Shown here piece by piece: positions 49,601 through 53,685 of a DNA stretch of 64,000 nt; within the stretch, counting starts at the first letter, position 1; every line of letters starts with the position of its first letter. The translations under genes were made by a program, and so were the position numbers. The stretch covers positions 26,924 to 90,923 of the forward strand of contig JBAMJV010002956.1 of the NCBI GenBank assembly GCA_037951105.1. Reading direction: 5' to 3'. This DNA is from Echinarachnius parma (taxonomy: Eukaryota; Echinodermata; Echinoidea; Clypeasteroida; Echinarachniidae). The notes beneath the pieces are model-generated. The model saw only the letters and a list, made by a program, of their open reading frames with translations, had not been told where the DNA came from and made no database searches.

Positions 49601-50649
49601 TGATTGATAAATTAATTGTTTCACCTTGATTGATTGATAGCTTGATTAACTGGGTGTGGCGATATATTGTTAACCTTACTAATTGATTGTTTTTTTTTCA
49701 ATTTTCAGGTGGAGGTGTTTGACATCCTGTTCACGACGGAGAAGGACAAGAAGTATGAGGTGCACTGTCAGGACTGCGCCAGGAAATCCAGCTCGGCTCT
49801 GGAGGGGTTCGTCATCCTAGAGCAATACAGGCAGCAAGAACTCATGGGGATCTACGACAACTTACAACTCCAGGAGAAAGACGTAAGTCTTTTCGATTTG
49901 ATTGTTATTAGTTTTAAATTATTTTCCAAATCAACACGATCTATACTATGCTATATCAGGGAATTACTCTTTTCAAGCAATCGGCTTTCTTTGCAATTTC
50001 CCAGAAACGTTTTAATTATTGTAAATTTTATATGTTTCATGACATTAACAAACTGAAATTGAATTGAATTGAAAACAAAATATATATAATATATATTATT
50101 AAAAATGTCAGTAGGATTGATTGGTTGATTGCTTGGATCATTGATTGGTTGGTTGGTTGATTGGCCGATTGATTGGTTGATTGGCTGATTGATTGATTGA
50201 TTGATTGATTCGTCTGTCGATAATAAGTAGCTGCTGTATTTAGTTTTTGGCCAGTTATTTAGGTTGCTTTATATGAACAGATGCACACACTTTGATCAAT
50301 CGATCGATTGATCGATTGATTGATTGATTGAGATTGATTGATTGATCGGTCGGTCGGTCGGTCAGTTGGTCGGTTTATCAATCGATTGATATAGATAGCC
50401 ACCAAATTCAACAAGCAAGTTATGCGTATTTCTTTGATAAACAAATGCATACCCTTTGATTGATTGGTTTGATTGATCAATGGATTGGTTGGTTGGTTCG
50501 TCAGTTAGTCGGTCGTTCAGTTATGGTTAAGTGTTTATTTTTTTCATTGATTTTGAATATTTGTTACCGCTTTTCCTAAAATACGCCTTTCCTCTTTTCT
50601 CCATTTGTTTCTCCGTTTCCAGGCGGCAGATGCATCCAAGAAGTCATGA
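19474..50649 (+). CDS. KDM6A: KDM6/UTX-type H3K27 demethylase gene, 21 coding exons (whole span)
   Basis: This gene encodes a JmjC-family lysine demethylase of the KDM6 (UTX/UTY/JMJD3) group. These enzymes remove H3K27 di/trimethyl marks using Fe(II) and 2-oxoglutarate; the TPR-bearing UTX form is a subunit of MLL3/4 complexes. I joined 21 exons by consistent phase, 4,479 nt or about 1,492 residues. Domains in order: acidic N-terminus (1-57), TPR repeats (about 57-320), conserved [13 protein letters not shown] motif (about 332-344), Q/P/S-rich region (about 350-950), JmjC (about 1160-1340), zinc domain (about 1400-1470). The iron triad is H1237, E1239 and H1317; 2-oxoglutarate contacts are K1228, T1234, S1245 and N1247; the zinc ligands are C1422, C1425, C1446 and C1449. 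Human UTX has about 1,400 residues. The first TPRs found in vertebrate UTX are not found in the window. The TPRs make UTX/UTY more likely than JMJD3. Confidence 0.93.
19644..22032. other. Intron 1, first part: no coding exon seen
   Basis: Holds long poly-G (about 19,956-19,976, 21,040-21,051, 21,215-21,234) and poly-C (about 20,453-20,467) runs. I looked here for the missing TPR exons and did not recognise them. Confidence 0.5.
22033..22216. repeat. CAAACCTGTC-type interspersed repeat, complete copy
   Basis: Ends ACAGCCAAACCTGTCTTAG and CACAGGTTTGACAGTA are inverted relative to each other. The internal 'ggccacctgtctata' and 'aggtcacctgtctaca' segments match copies at 36,549 and 36,837. Confidence 0.75.
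22653..23288. repeat. Four-unit tandem array, ~150-160 bp, ending in poly-C
   Basis: Units start at about 22,653, 22,806, 22,954 and 23,114 with GCGGGGGAGGG. Each contains 'catctcggcaaactttggct', 'gtgggtgagagtgataaa' and 'tagctacgggtggg' plus a G run. The last unit passes into a C-rich run to 23,288. Confidence 0.93.
23291..24739. other. Intron 1, later part: no coding exon seen
   Basis: AT-rich. Includes a 'cccgatcgggcaagtaaa' repeat fragment near 23,737 and a CAAACCTGTC-type fragment near 23,815-23,915. No exon matching the missing TPRs is recognised. Confidence 0.5.
24740..24773 (+). pseudogene. Echo 1 of UTX exon 2 (5' end only)
   Basis: Follows an intact TTTTGCAG acceptor and reads [10 protein letters not shown] then TGA, against [10 protein letters not shown] in the real exon. 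It lies about 350 bp upstream of that exon. Only the acceptor-proximal part is present. Confidence 0.8.
24946..24980 (+). pseudogene. Echo 2 of UTX exon 2 (5' end only, degraded)
   Basis: 'tcagatcattccaccaggtg' aligns to 'tcagagccttccagcaggtg' in exon 2, preceded by TGCAG. The reading frame is shifted. It lies about 144 bp upstream of the real exon. Confidence 0.65.
25090..25265 (+). CDS. KDM6A: UTX exon 2: TPR segment
   Basis: Acceptor TTTTTCAG|G, donor A|GTAAGT. Encodes [15 protein letters not shown], then [13 protein letters not shown] and [20 protein letters not shown], colinear with the TPR of vertebrate UTX that begins AIKAFQEVLY. The 5' boundary splits a codon in phase 2. Confidence 0.95.
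25603..26058. repeat. CAAACCTGTC-type repeat interrupted by a hAT-like element
   Basis: Begins ACAGTCAAACCTGTGTATAG and ends near 'gaccggttaggctgtact'. The flanks resume the repeat exactly on either side of 25,674-25,946, so the inner element landed in an existing copy. Confidence 0.7.
25674..25946. mobile_element. Short hAT-like non-autonomous element
   Basis: Ends CAGGGATG and ATCCCTG are inverted, and the flanks share CTCTATA. A 7-8 bp duplication suggests a hAT-type insertion. Inside is a C/G-rich 'caggggcgcagctatgg' patch. No transposase. Confidence 0.6.
26061..27457. other. Intron 2: no coding exon seen
   Basis: Contains degenerate telomere-like 'ggattaggattaggatta' sequence at about 26,863-26,900. 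No supportable gene. Confidence 0.5.
27458..27667. repeat. Near-perfect tandem duplication, 104-bp period
   Basis: ATTACTTTGAAAAAAATAAA at 27,458 repeats at 27,562, and by eye the two units are identical throughout, indicating a very recent event or an assembly duplicate. Confidence 0.93.
28165..28562. repeat. Tandem duplication (~190 bp) with poly-G, just upstream of exon 3
   Basis: Two copies each hold a T-run then G-run, 'atatcaagatttt' / 'atcatcaagatttc', and 'ataatcattgttctcctt'. The second copy ends in the polypyrimidine stretch used by exon 3. Confidence 0.85.
28584..28618 (+). CDS. KDM6A: UTX exon 3: 35-nt micro-exon of TPR region
   Basis: Acceptor CTGCAG|T, donor CAG|GTGAGT. Completes a codon left by exon 2 to read [12 protein letters not shown], against IQFHIAHLYETQ in vertebrate UTX. 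Length and phase make the full reading frame continuous. Confidence 0.93.
29030..29126 (+). CDS. KDM6A: UTX exon 4: TPR segment (head of a five-copy array)
   Basis: Encodes [15 protein letters not shown], then [13 protein letters not shown], matching vertebrate RKYHSAKEAYEQLL to TVLQQLG. The acceptor is a tandem CAGCAG: the first AG adds one Q; the second (exon from 29,033) gives vertebrate-like length. Donor G|GTAAGT, phase 1. Four further copies follow downstream. Confidence 0.93.
29212..29287 (+). pseudogene. Exon 4 copy 2
   Basis: Repeats exon 4 from AAGGAATCTTACGAG to the donor with one synonymous change (CCG for CCA). It lacks the first seven codons. Flanking intron sequence is copied too. 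A CTAAG just before GAATCT could act as an acceptor in phase 0. Confidence 0.9.
29369..29444 (+). pseudogene. Exon 4 copy 3
   Basis: Identical exon part to copy 2 and still open to the donor GTAAGT. It lies 157 bp after copy 2. Confidence 0.9.
29526..29601 (+). pseudogene. Exon 4 copy 4
   Basis: As copy 3, with CTATCA for CTACCT (Pro to Ser) and an intact donor. Spacing from copy 3 is 157 bp. Confidence 0.9.
29682..29760 (+). pseudogene. Exon 4 copy 5 (3-nt insertion, frame kept)
   Basis: The most diverged copy. CAGGACCC has become CGGGACGGGTCC, a net 3-nt gain that leaves the frame open, and the donor is retained. Confidence 0.88.
29810..29990. repeat. 'GGGCAAGTAAA' interspersed repeat
   Basis: 'tgcccgatagggcaact', 'tctagaagtatta', 'gagggcaagt' and 'acttgcccgaaagggt' blocks match 18,340 and 37,990. 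Confidence 0.65.
30155..30489 (-). mobile_element. Relic of a CR1/L2-like LINE, C-terminal end
   Basis: On the minus strand, 30,483-30,289 reads [17 protein letters not shown], then [13 protein letters not shown] and FKNGLDKFW, ending in TAA. The RGH...LKLF...NDWNSLP pattern is typical of the C-terminus of non-LTR retrotransposon ORF2 proteins. The (CAT)n at 30,155-30,185 may be its 3' microsatellite tail. It is truncated upstream near 30,489 and is of a different family from 31,340-34,204. Confidence 0.8.
30490..31339. other. Intron 4 stretch, no coding exon seen
   Basis: Contains a C-rich/A-rich run near 31,034-31,110. Nothing coding is recognised. Confidence 0.45.
31340..34204 (-). mobile_element. 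5'-truncated non-LTR retrotransposon (LINE), antisense in UTX intron 4
   Basis: The unit runs from the break at about 34,204 to a repeated TTCAAAC-type 3' tail at about 31,340-31,362. Its body is the frame at 31,685-34,147, followed by a ~340-bp 3' UTR. Only the end of the endonuclease domain remains, typical of truncated target-primed insertions. The frame has no internal stop, so it is probably young. Confidence 0.9.
31685..34147 (-). CDS. LINE ORF2: endonuclease C-terminal part plus reverse transcriptase
   Basis: An 820-codon retrotransposon polyprotein. Residues 3-6 (GDFN) and 70-72 (SDH) are the last motifs of the APE-type endonuclease. Reverse transcriptase motifs: YRPIS at about 388-392, catalytic Asp in FIDFQKAFD (about D458), [10 protein letters not shown] at 514-523, FADD at 545-548 with D547/D548. 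The C-terminus has a [11 protein letters not shown] motif. The overall pattern fits the Jockey/CR1 group; I cannot fix the clade by eye. The reading continues open upstream of the first Met to about 34,204, where the element is truncated, so the Met is not the real start. The RT catalytic residues look intact, but a complete endonuclease is missing. Confidence 0.93.
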   Translation of the reverse strand: MLGDFNIDLSQTNVDTRTDDYLSTMESTGIQQIITMPTRVTDHSSSLIDHVYTNISNSVIHSGVIETDVSDHFPVFVLFDHPPIVNKIVPLRKVARSYKHFNVHEFHEDLANTNWDCVCRYTDVNTAYSVFYDLFVKMCDKHAPNIVHNSAKKRHTPKKPWISTAILKSIKKKHSLYNNYKASNFNVEYAHKYKKYRNALTTVIKNAKRIYYSKLFDDNKHDTGKTWKTINELISGRGNSKKLDIDELVLPTDRTDGAARVVSSEGDIAEELNNYFVTIGSNLAQKIPNVRYSYKEYLGRRNDKSLFWKPVTEREVFDYLCALDSKKSHGYDNLPIRLIKDAANFIVVPLTYIFNLSLEKGTFPDCLKVAKVTPIYKKGEKTDPGNYRPISVLPVVGKIFEKIVNVRLIDFLETNDILYKHQYGFRKKYSTKLSLINLINTLMRSMDERKVTLGIFIDFQKAFDTINHDILLEKMAHYGIRGIAFEWFANYLLNRSQTLCYKEATSTRKTITCGVPQGSVLGPTLFLIYINDLPCCTNYFNFRLFADDSNIFHTFDENQNEIDVNEVNEQLNAVQKWCDANKLTINLKKTNYMFIKSKRRVIAVNGVLRLSNTDINDVSVASFVGVQIDSTLSWKHHIDFVNKCVRRKVGLLFKLRYFVPRYILVLLYKSFIQPRILYGIEVWGSSYKSRLNCIYLAQKMAVRAITFSLFRASSGPLFKQLGILDVFDLHELAVSTFVYDLYNGNLPHTLLDYCKIVHHTYETRGQENSMLPLPICKTTQGTFTISFVGPKLWNSLPQKIREQKTRCSFRKALTMYLMNK
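34252..34500. repeat. Inverted 'ATTTGGTCTAC' repeat with telomere-like core
   Basis: Repeated CATTTGGTCTAC words at the left and GTAGACCAAATGAG words at the right enclose 'ggattagggttaggttttgg' sequence at about 34,374-34,400. It is related to 14,325-14,630. Confidence 0.6.
34501..35344. other. Intron 4, last part: no coding exon seen
   Basis: AT-rich, without recognised coding or RNA features. Confidence 0.45.
35345..35424 (+). pseudogene. Echo of UTX exon 5, outer degraded copy
   Basis: 'ccgtccagaaccttctgaga' followed by 'tctct' and 'gatactttgttgttg' matches the second echo at 35,479 and, more distantly, 'ccatccagaacctgctgaag' in exon 5. Confidence 0.7.
35479..35568 (+). pseudogene. Echo of UTX exon 5, 5' half
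   Basis: After an intact AACAG acceptor it repeats the first ~30 nt of exon 5 exactly, then loses frame within CAGCTA(A)G and diverges. It lies 188 bp upstream of the real exon. Confidence 0.88.
35667..35892 (+). CDS. KDM6A: UTX exon 5: TPR segment
   Basis: Acceptor CGACAG|GT, donor GG|GTAAGG (phase 2). Encodes [34 protein letters not shown] and [20 protein letters not shown], closely matching vertebrate UTX TPRs ([34 protein letters not shown]). Confidence 0.96.
36027..36211 (+). pseudogene. Echo of UTX exon 5 3' end plus flanking intron
   Basis: 'caaggtgcacgatgcc' to 'acctggtgttcaataggg' recurs about 215 bp downstream of the exon 5 original, with indels, and continues into a copy of the following ~115 bp of intron. 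Frame is lost. Confidence 0.88.
36330..36461 (+). CDS. KDM6A: UTX exon 6: TPR segment
   Basis: Acceptor TTACAG|T, donor AG|GTAAAT (phase 2). Encodes [20 protein letters not shown] and [20 protein letters not shown], nearly identical to vertebrate UTX. Confidence 0.96.
36549..36732. repeat. CAAACCTGTC-type interspersed repeat, complete copy
   Basis: TACAGTCAAACCTGTCTATA at the left and ACGGGTTTGACTGTA at the right form inverted ends. It is directly followed by related pieces up to about 36,830. Confidence 0.78.
36837..37000. repeat. CAAACCTGTC-type interspersed repeat, second complete copy
   Basis: TACAGTCAAACCTGTCTTAG at the left and CACAGGTTTGACTGTA at the right. Further degraded pieces extend to about 37,150. 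Confidence 0.78.
37151..37985. repeat. Degenerate tandem repeat in intron 6, plus unique sequence
   Basis: Blocks containing 'gcatttatcc', 'gtatcaa(c)ccatttt' and 'gaaggg(c)gcacct' recur about three times between 37,190 and 37,740. No exon is seen. Confidence 0.55.
37990..38235. repeat. 'GGGCAAGTAAA' interspersed repeat
   Basis: Longest copy of the family also seen at 18,340 and 29,810, with 'gccaggggcaagtaaaaatt', 'tctcatctagaag' and 'acttgccctaacaggcc' blocks. Confidence 0.68.
38990..39385. mobile_element. TTAA-flanked MITE, family A copy 3
   Basis: TTAA AGGGATCTAGTAAC at the left and GTTACTAAGACCCTTTAA at the right. Same family as 1,535 and 13,912. Confidence 0.82.
39463..39515. repeat. 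SINE-like tail ('GGCGCTAGATAAAT')
   Basis: 'gatgattatcaatcgtgata' then 'ggcgctagataaatcgagaa' and (ATT)n. The same tail lies at 63,165-63,197, where it is split by a transposon and resumes at 63,787. Confidence 0.7.
39552..39631. mobile_element. Perfect 37-bp-arm hairpin (foldback element)
   Basis: Left arm 39,552-39,588 and right arm 39,595-39,631 are exact reverse complements around a 6-base loop (TATGGT). Imperfect pairing continues outward for about 13 bp. No coding content; probably a tiny MITE. Confidence 0.9.
40143..40233 (-). repeat. tRNA-derived SINE fragment
   Basis: The minus strand reads 'gtagcttagcagtg' (A-box-like), 'gcctcatgcacgggaggtcc' and GGGTTCAAACCC (B-box-like). There is no acceptor-stem pairing, so it is a tRNA-related repeat, not a tRNA gene. 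Confidence 0.7.
40286..40414 (+). CDS. KDM6A: UTX exon 7: end of TPR region
   Basis: Acceptor TGCAG|G, donor AA|GTAAGT. Encodes [14 protein letters not shown] and [16 protein letters not shown], matching DAIKCYLNATRSK to ALAARIKYLQAQL of vertebrate UTX. Confidence 0.95.
40751..40841 (+). CDS. KDM6A: UTX exon 8: [13 protein letters not shown] motif
   Basis: Encodes [20 protein letters not shown] and [10 protein letters not shown], one of the most conserved stretches of UTX proteins just after the TPRs. Acceptor CACAG|G, donor CAG|GTAAGA, phase 0. Confidence 0.97.
41231..41450. repeat. GAT/ATG-rich degenerate trinucleotide sequence in intron 8
   Basis: Irregular GATGAT/AATAAT repeats just upstream of exon 9. 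Confidence 0.7.
41461..41670 (+). CDS. KDM6A: UTX exon 9: low-complexity linker with basic patch
   Basis: Phase-0 exon, acceptor TTACAG, donor CGG|GTAAGC. Encodes [20 protein letters not shown] and a basic [13 protein letters not shown] segment, a candidate nuclear localisation signal. Part of the poorly conserved centre. Confidence 0.88.
41976..42380 (+). CDS. KDM6A: UTX exon 10: polyglutamine-rich segment
   Basis: Acceptor CTCCAG, donor CAG|GTAATG, phase 0. Encodes [15 protein letters not shown], a run of about 15 Gln in mixed CAG/CAA codons, then [13 protein letters not shown] and [16 protein letters not shown], like the LTPEQQ...LQQLQQQ segment of vertebrate UTX. Confidence 0.92.
42789..42953 (+). 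CDS. KDM6A: UTX exon 11: Q/H/P-rich segment
   Basis: Acceptor CCACAG, donor AAT|GTGAGT, phase 0. Encodes [14 protein letters not shown], then [15 protein letters not shown] and GSLINQN. Continues the low-complexity centre. Confidence 0.9.
43322..44332 (+). CDS. KDM6A: UTX exon 12: long disordered central exon
   Basis: A 1,011-nt phase-0 exon after GCTACAG, ending CAG|GTAAGA. Encodes 337 residues rich in S, P, Q, N and M with no known domain. Its GC content and codon use are much higher than in the flanking introns, supporting coding status. The reading frame also stays open upstream, but the conserved acceptor sets the start here. Confidence 0.9.
44478..44735 (+). CDS. KDM6A: UTX exon 13: [13 protein letters not shown] to PPTPSVY
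   Basis: Acceptor TTACAG, donor TAT|GTAAGT, phase 0. Encodes [18 protein letters not shown] and [14 protein letters not shown], matching LPKDKLNPPTPSIY of vertebrate UTX at the start of the catalytic half. Confidence 0.95.
45002..45045 (+). pseudogene. Echo of UTX exon 14, 5' end
   Basis: After an AG acceptor it reads 'atgtaaaacaagacggaggc' against 'gtgcaaaacaagacagaggc' in exon 14. A TAA is the second codon. It lies 209 bp upstream of the exon, and the flanking 'gatgatttcctc' intron is copied too. Confidence 0.88.
45211..45387 (+). CDS. KDM6A: UTX exon 14: conserved pre-JmjC segment
   Basis: Acceptor AATACAG, donor CAG|GTTTGT, phase 0. Encodes [12 protein letters not shown], then [20 protein letters not shown] and [17 protein letters not shown], matching [20 protein letters not shown] of vertebrates. 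Confidence 0.97.
45460..45521 (+). pseudogene. Echo of the middle of UTX exon 14
   Basis: 'gcctggcagctgcactcaag' aligns to 'gactggccgctgccctcaag' in exon 14, then 'ggtcgggctttttttatcac'. It lies about 179 bp downstream, with frame disrupted. Confidence 0.75.
45855..45926 (+). pseudogene. Echo of UTX exon 15, 5' end with stop
   Basis: Has a CTCACAG acceptor. It reads [15 protein letters not shown], then frame slips and TGA follows at 45,924. It lies 160 bp upstream of exon 15 and the copied region includes the polypyrimidine tract. Confidence 0.9.
46015..46149 (+). CDS. KDM6A: UTX exon 15: [14 protein letters not shown] segment
   Basis: Acceptor CTCACAG, donor AGG|GTAAGA, phase 0. Encodes [18 protein letters not shown], then [15 protein letters not shown], almost identical to vertebrate UTX. 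Confidence 0.97.
46150..47008. other. Intron 15, no coding exon seen
   Basis: AT-rich. A fragment near 46,487-46,535 is an inverted piece of the 'cccgttcccttc' repeat seen at 16,760 and 39,731. Confidence 0.5.
47009..47297 (+). CDS. KDM6A: UTX exon 16: JmjC N-terminal half
   Basis: Acceptor TATGCAG, donor G|GTATAT (phase 1). An acidic/serine and KKKKK stretch leads to [38 protein letters not shown] and [20 protein letters not shown]1228 and T1234, the predicted 2-oxoglutarate contacts, are encoded here. Confidence 0.97.
47404..47442 (+). pseudogene. Echo of UTX exon 16 3' part
   Basis: 'atgaacacagtacagctcta' then 'tgtgaaagtt' aligns to 'atgaacacggttcagctcta' and 'catgaaagtt' in exon 16, displaced 162 bp downstream. 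Confidence 0.78.
47460..47600. repeat. GGT/GAT trinucleotide-rich sequence
   Basis: Irregular GATGAT and GGTGGT runs. The complementary strand gives only poly-H/poly-I/T frames. Confidence 0.9.
47675..47789 (+). CDS. KDM6A: UTX exon 17: JmjC iron-binding HxE
   Basis: Acceptor TTTCAG, donor AG|GTAAGT. Encodes [20 protein letters not shown] and [20 protein letters not shown]1237 and E1239 are two of the three iron ligands; S1245 and N1247 contact 2-oxoglutarate. All are present. Confidence 0.98.
47896..48055 (+). repeat. tRNA-derived SINE fragment, sister of 54,943-55,247
   Basis: Shares the lead 'gaaactg(t/a)ccag(g)aatatat' and 'gagcaa(t/a)gaaaa' and the anticodon-arm-like 'ccggtgtagcaatccgg' with the SINE at 54,943. 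The B box is decayed. Confidence 0.65.
48249..48310 (+). pseudogene. Possible echo of UTX exon 18
   Basis: 'ccagagaccaggagacattg' matches 'ccagagacctggagaccttg' of exon 18, about 182 bp upstream. The surrounding similarity is weak. Confidence 0.6.
48359..48503 (+). CDS. KDM6A: UTX exon 18: JmjC with third iron ligand
   Basis: Acceptor TTTGCAG|A, donor GTG|GTGAGT. Encodes [20 protein letters not shown], then [20 protein letters not shown] and VQAV. H1317 in GTVHWVQ is the distal iron ligand. Confidence 0.98.
48842..48943 (+). pseudogene. Decoy copy of UTX exon 19 with intact acceptor and in-frame stop
   Basis: The acceptor GCTTACAG and frame are intact. It encodes [20 protein letters not shown], then [13 protein letters not shown] and TAG, where the real exon has AAG (Lys). 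Similarity fades soon after and no donor is seen. It lies 195 bp upstream of exon 19. Confidence 0.9.
49037..49348 (+). CDS. KDM6A: UTX exon 19: end of JmjC, helical linker, first zinc cysteines
   Basis: Acceptor CTTACAG, donor GAG|GTGAGT, phase 0. Encodes [20 protein letters not shown], then [29 protein letters not shown] and [19 protein letters not shown]1422 and C1425 are the first zinc ligand pair. High GC compared with its introns. Confidence 0.98.
49560..50525. repeat. (GATT)n-type microsatellites on both sides of exon 20
   Basis: Clusters at 49,560-49,650, 50,110-50,215, 50,290-50,400 and 50,455-50,520 of GATTGATT, TTGGTTGG and CGGTCGGT variants. Exon 20 (49,709-49,882) lies within the span. 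Confidence 0.85.
49709..49882 (+). CDS. KDM6A: UTX exon 20: zinc-binding domain
   Basis: Acceptor TTTCAG, donor GAC|GTAAGT, phase 0. Encodes [20 protein letters not shown], then [21 protein letters not shown]1446 and C1449 complete the Cys4 zinc site that KDM6 enzymes use together with JmjC for H3K27 specificity. Confidence 0.97.
50623..50649 (+). CDS. KDM6A: UTX exon 21: C-terminal end and stop
   Basis: Acceptor TTTCCAG. Encodes AADASKKS then TGA (50,647-50,649). Phase 0 with exon 20. The vertebrate tail is also short and poorly conserved here. Confidence 0.85.
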   Translation, partial: AADASKKS

Positions 50650-53342
50650 CAAAGAAAGGAGCAGCTAGGAAGCTGCGCCGCTCAGCCAGAATTCTAGATA
50701 CGAACTTCTTCTTTTTTTATTTTGTGATAAAAAAATAGCGTCAAATTTTGACTTCTTGGTATGTTTCACTGTTTTCACTAGTACACACGAAGGTGAGGAA
50801 GAAACGGGAGATGATATTTCGTCAATGAGGATGAAAGTACGTGATGAGGAGCAGCTATCAGATCGACATCTCGTTTCGGTTTTGCGATTCGAAAATAAAC
50901 AAACGTAGGCGCACAGAAGAAATTCACCTTGCCTCCATGTTTTTGTGATACAAAAATACCAAGCAATGGTGAAGTTTGGAAGAAAGATCTCTGAGAGAGA
51001 GTTAAGATTAGAGGGGAAACTGGATTTCTACCTTCACATTTAGTTTGTGTGATACAAAGCAAGCATCGTAGGAGAAGAAACTAACAACGGAACGATGGAT
51101 CATTGAGTACAATGTACTTCTCCTGTTTAGTATAATTATGTTGATGCAAACAAAAATGAAGATCATAGTCCTGTGAAGGCAAGAAAGAACACCCACTCAA
51201 CATGCTGCCATTTTCTGTGTCAAACCTTGTCTTCTCTCACCTCTCGACCTTCGACCTTTGACCTTTGACATGTGTCACCAGCTGTCTCGTTTGTTTGAGG
51301 TCAACCGTTCACATCTCCATGTCTGTGTGTCGTAATTACACAGTCCTCGTTTTGTCAAGTTTGCATCGTCATGTTTTGAGCTTGCGCGAATTCAGTTGAT
51401 TGTGCTACACAAGTTGGAATGGGTTAATGGAATGGAATGGCTCACCAAATGGAAAATGGAAGCTACCGCAATTTGAAGGGTCCCGCAAATTTTTTGGAGA
51501 ACCAACAAATGGTGAAACAACGGATAACTCGCATACAATGTCCAGAGTTGTCCAGGTTGCTCTCTCCAAAAAAAAAAGGACAATTGACATTCATTGTGAT
51601 TTTCCAAGAAGCATATCATGCATTGATTATATGCAAGCAAGAAATATTGTTTTAAATGATAGACCAGTTTTAGATGCGGTAGAGCAGAACGGTACATGTG
51701 ATTTCCGTAGCTGTTGAAATGTTGATGTGAGTGTGGTACTGTCTGTATTCAATAGGATTTTAGGAGCAGCAGTATTTTCTTCATTTTCAATAGGAACGGT
51801 GAAATATGAAGGGAAAAAAATGGTGTAAAAAATAGAAATGGTGATATATAAAAAATGGGAAATAATTGCTGGAAAAAAAAATAGCAGTGATATATGAAAA
51901 TATGGGAAATAATTGCTGTAAAAAAAATAGAAGCAGTGATATATGAAAACATGGGAAATAATCGCTGTAAAAAAATAGAAACGGTGATATATGAAATAAT
52001 TCCTATAAAATGGACTCAATAATCTACCGTAGGGCAAGCAGTGCACCTGTGAATGCATGTCTAAAAACATGCAATACAACTCTTGTTTTATTTCCCATTT
52101 TTTCATATATTTTTCTTTTAAAAAAGTGATGTCACAAGTAGAAAACATTTGTAAATTGTTGATTGTTGTGCCTCTCTTTAATCAACTGTCAATGCTTTTT
52201 TAGTTTGAACAGTCAGCGTACACAATTCCTTGATTTTTTTCTCCTGATTTTGGATATTTAACCCAGCTGATGGATCACACATATTTTCTGTTTGGTGTTT
52301 TAGCTATTTTGTCTTTCACAAGCAATAAAAAGAGTTCTTATGAGGAAAAACACAAAATCAGAAATCCTATTCCCTTCCTTCATCTGTAAATGACATCTTG
52401 TTGACACATCACTTTGTTTCCGTTGAGAGTCAAGAACATAAAGATGTCATTATTTTTTCTTTAAAAAAGCGTGATGACACAAGTAAAAAGAAATTGCACA
52501 TTTTTGTTGTATACGAGTGCAGGCTGTCAAAAAAGTACACATGTATACAGAGAAAAAGAGTTAAAAGTTAAGAAGTGTTGGAAATTTATCTCTGTTTTGG
52601 TATGTCAAAGTTTGTTTTGTTCATCGCGAGATGTTTGTAACCTCTTAATAACTGGAGATTTATTGATAATATTTTATTTCTGAATAGTTGAGATTACAAC
52701 TAAATCTCATTAAGATCAATGATATTGTCAAAACTATCTGTAACACCCAATTTGTTTTTTTAAATGATGAAAGCTTTACAAATGGTTTCTAATTTTATTA
52801 TTCCAAAATTCCTTTTAATACGAAATGGTAGATTCAGAGCAATTCAGAAATTTAAAACAAAAAATGTTACAGTTGAAAATTGAACATCATTTGAATTGGA
52901 ACTTTGTTTTCTTTTGGGGGGGGGGGCTCTGTAATAAACAAAATCAGTATCTGATTTGTTTGAGAATTACAAGTGTTTCAAATATTTGATTATAGATGAA
53001 TAGATGAACTATCACCTCTACCAACAATTTGTCATTTGCTATTGGGTTATTCTTTAAATCTCCTTTTTTCTTTCTTTTTTTCTTTTTCTTGATATTTTTA
53101 TATTGCCCATGATAAGTAAGAAAAAACAAATGTAGCATTTGTTACAACAGTGCCAACTTTTTGATGAAGATTTCTTGTTATGGAGCATCACTGCATCAAA
53201 ATTAACTTGGAAAAGTGTTACTTCTTTTGTTTATAAAGAATCTGAAGTTAATAACTTGTGTTGAAAAAAAAATGTTTGTGAAGTAGGGAATGCAATGTTC
53301 ACCTTACGGAATAATTTTGAGTGCAATTTCTGTAATTTTACT
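50650..53342 (+). other. Probable 3' UTR of UTX gene and downstream sequence
   Basis: Lacks coding features. AATAAA-type signals occur at 50,894 and 52,324 and again near 52,933; the 52,324 site follows a T-rich stretch and is a reasonable but unproven end. Short plus and minus frames here lack family resemblance. Confidence 0.45.
51787..52005. repeat. Tandem repeat, ~54-bp unit, about four copies
   Basis: Units contain 'gtgatatatgaaaa', 'atgggaaataattgctg' and an A-run, diverging toward the ends. Lies in the presumed UTX 3' UTR. Confidence 0.88.
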
Positions 53343-53685
53343 TTAAAGGGATAGTTGAGTTTTGGTAAAGAGATTACAGTTTTGGTCGAACTGAATTTTA
53401 GTAACCAATACCTGCACCATTACATAACAAACTAATAGTTTGTTAAAAGAGGAAGCATTTTTAAACGGCCGGTTCAAAATTATCTAATAATTGTGGGGCC
53501 CTTATTACAAATGGTTAAATGTTTATGGATATTTCTGCCATTTCTGAACCGATTTTGATCAACTAATTTTATTTTGTCATTAAAATTGTATGCTCTTTCA
53601 AATTTGACACTCAGATTTTCATTATCTCACCCAAACAATTATTTTGTGTAGCGCCCTCTATACCAAAACTCAACTATCCCTTTAA
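53343..53685. mobile_element. TTAA-flanked MITE, family B copy 2 (shortened)
   Basis: A 343-bp element with perfect ~20-bp inverted ends (AGGGATAGTTGAGTTTTGGT and its complement) and TTAA flanks. It is shorter than the 537-bp relative at 4,165, consistent with internal deletion. Confidence 0.85.
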
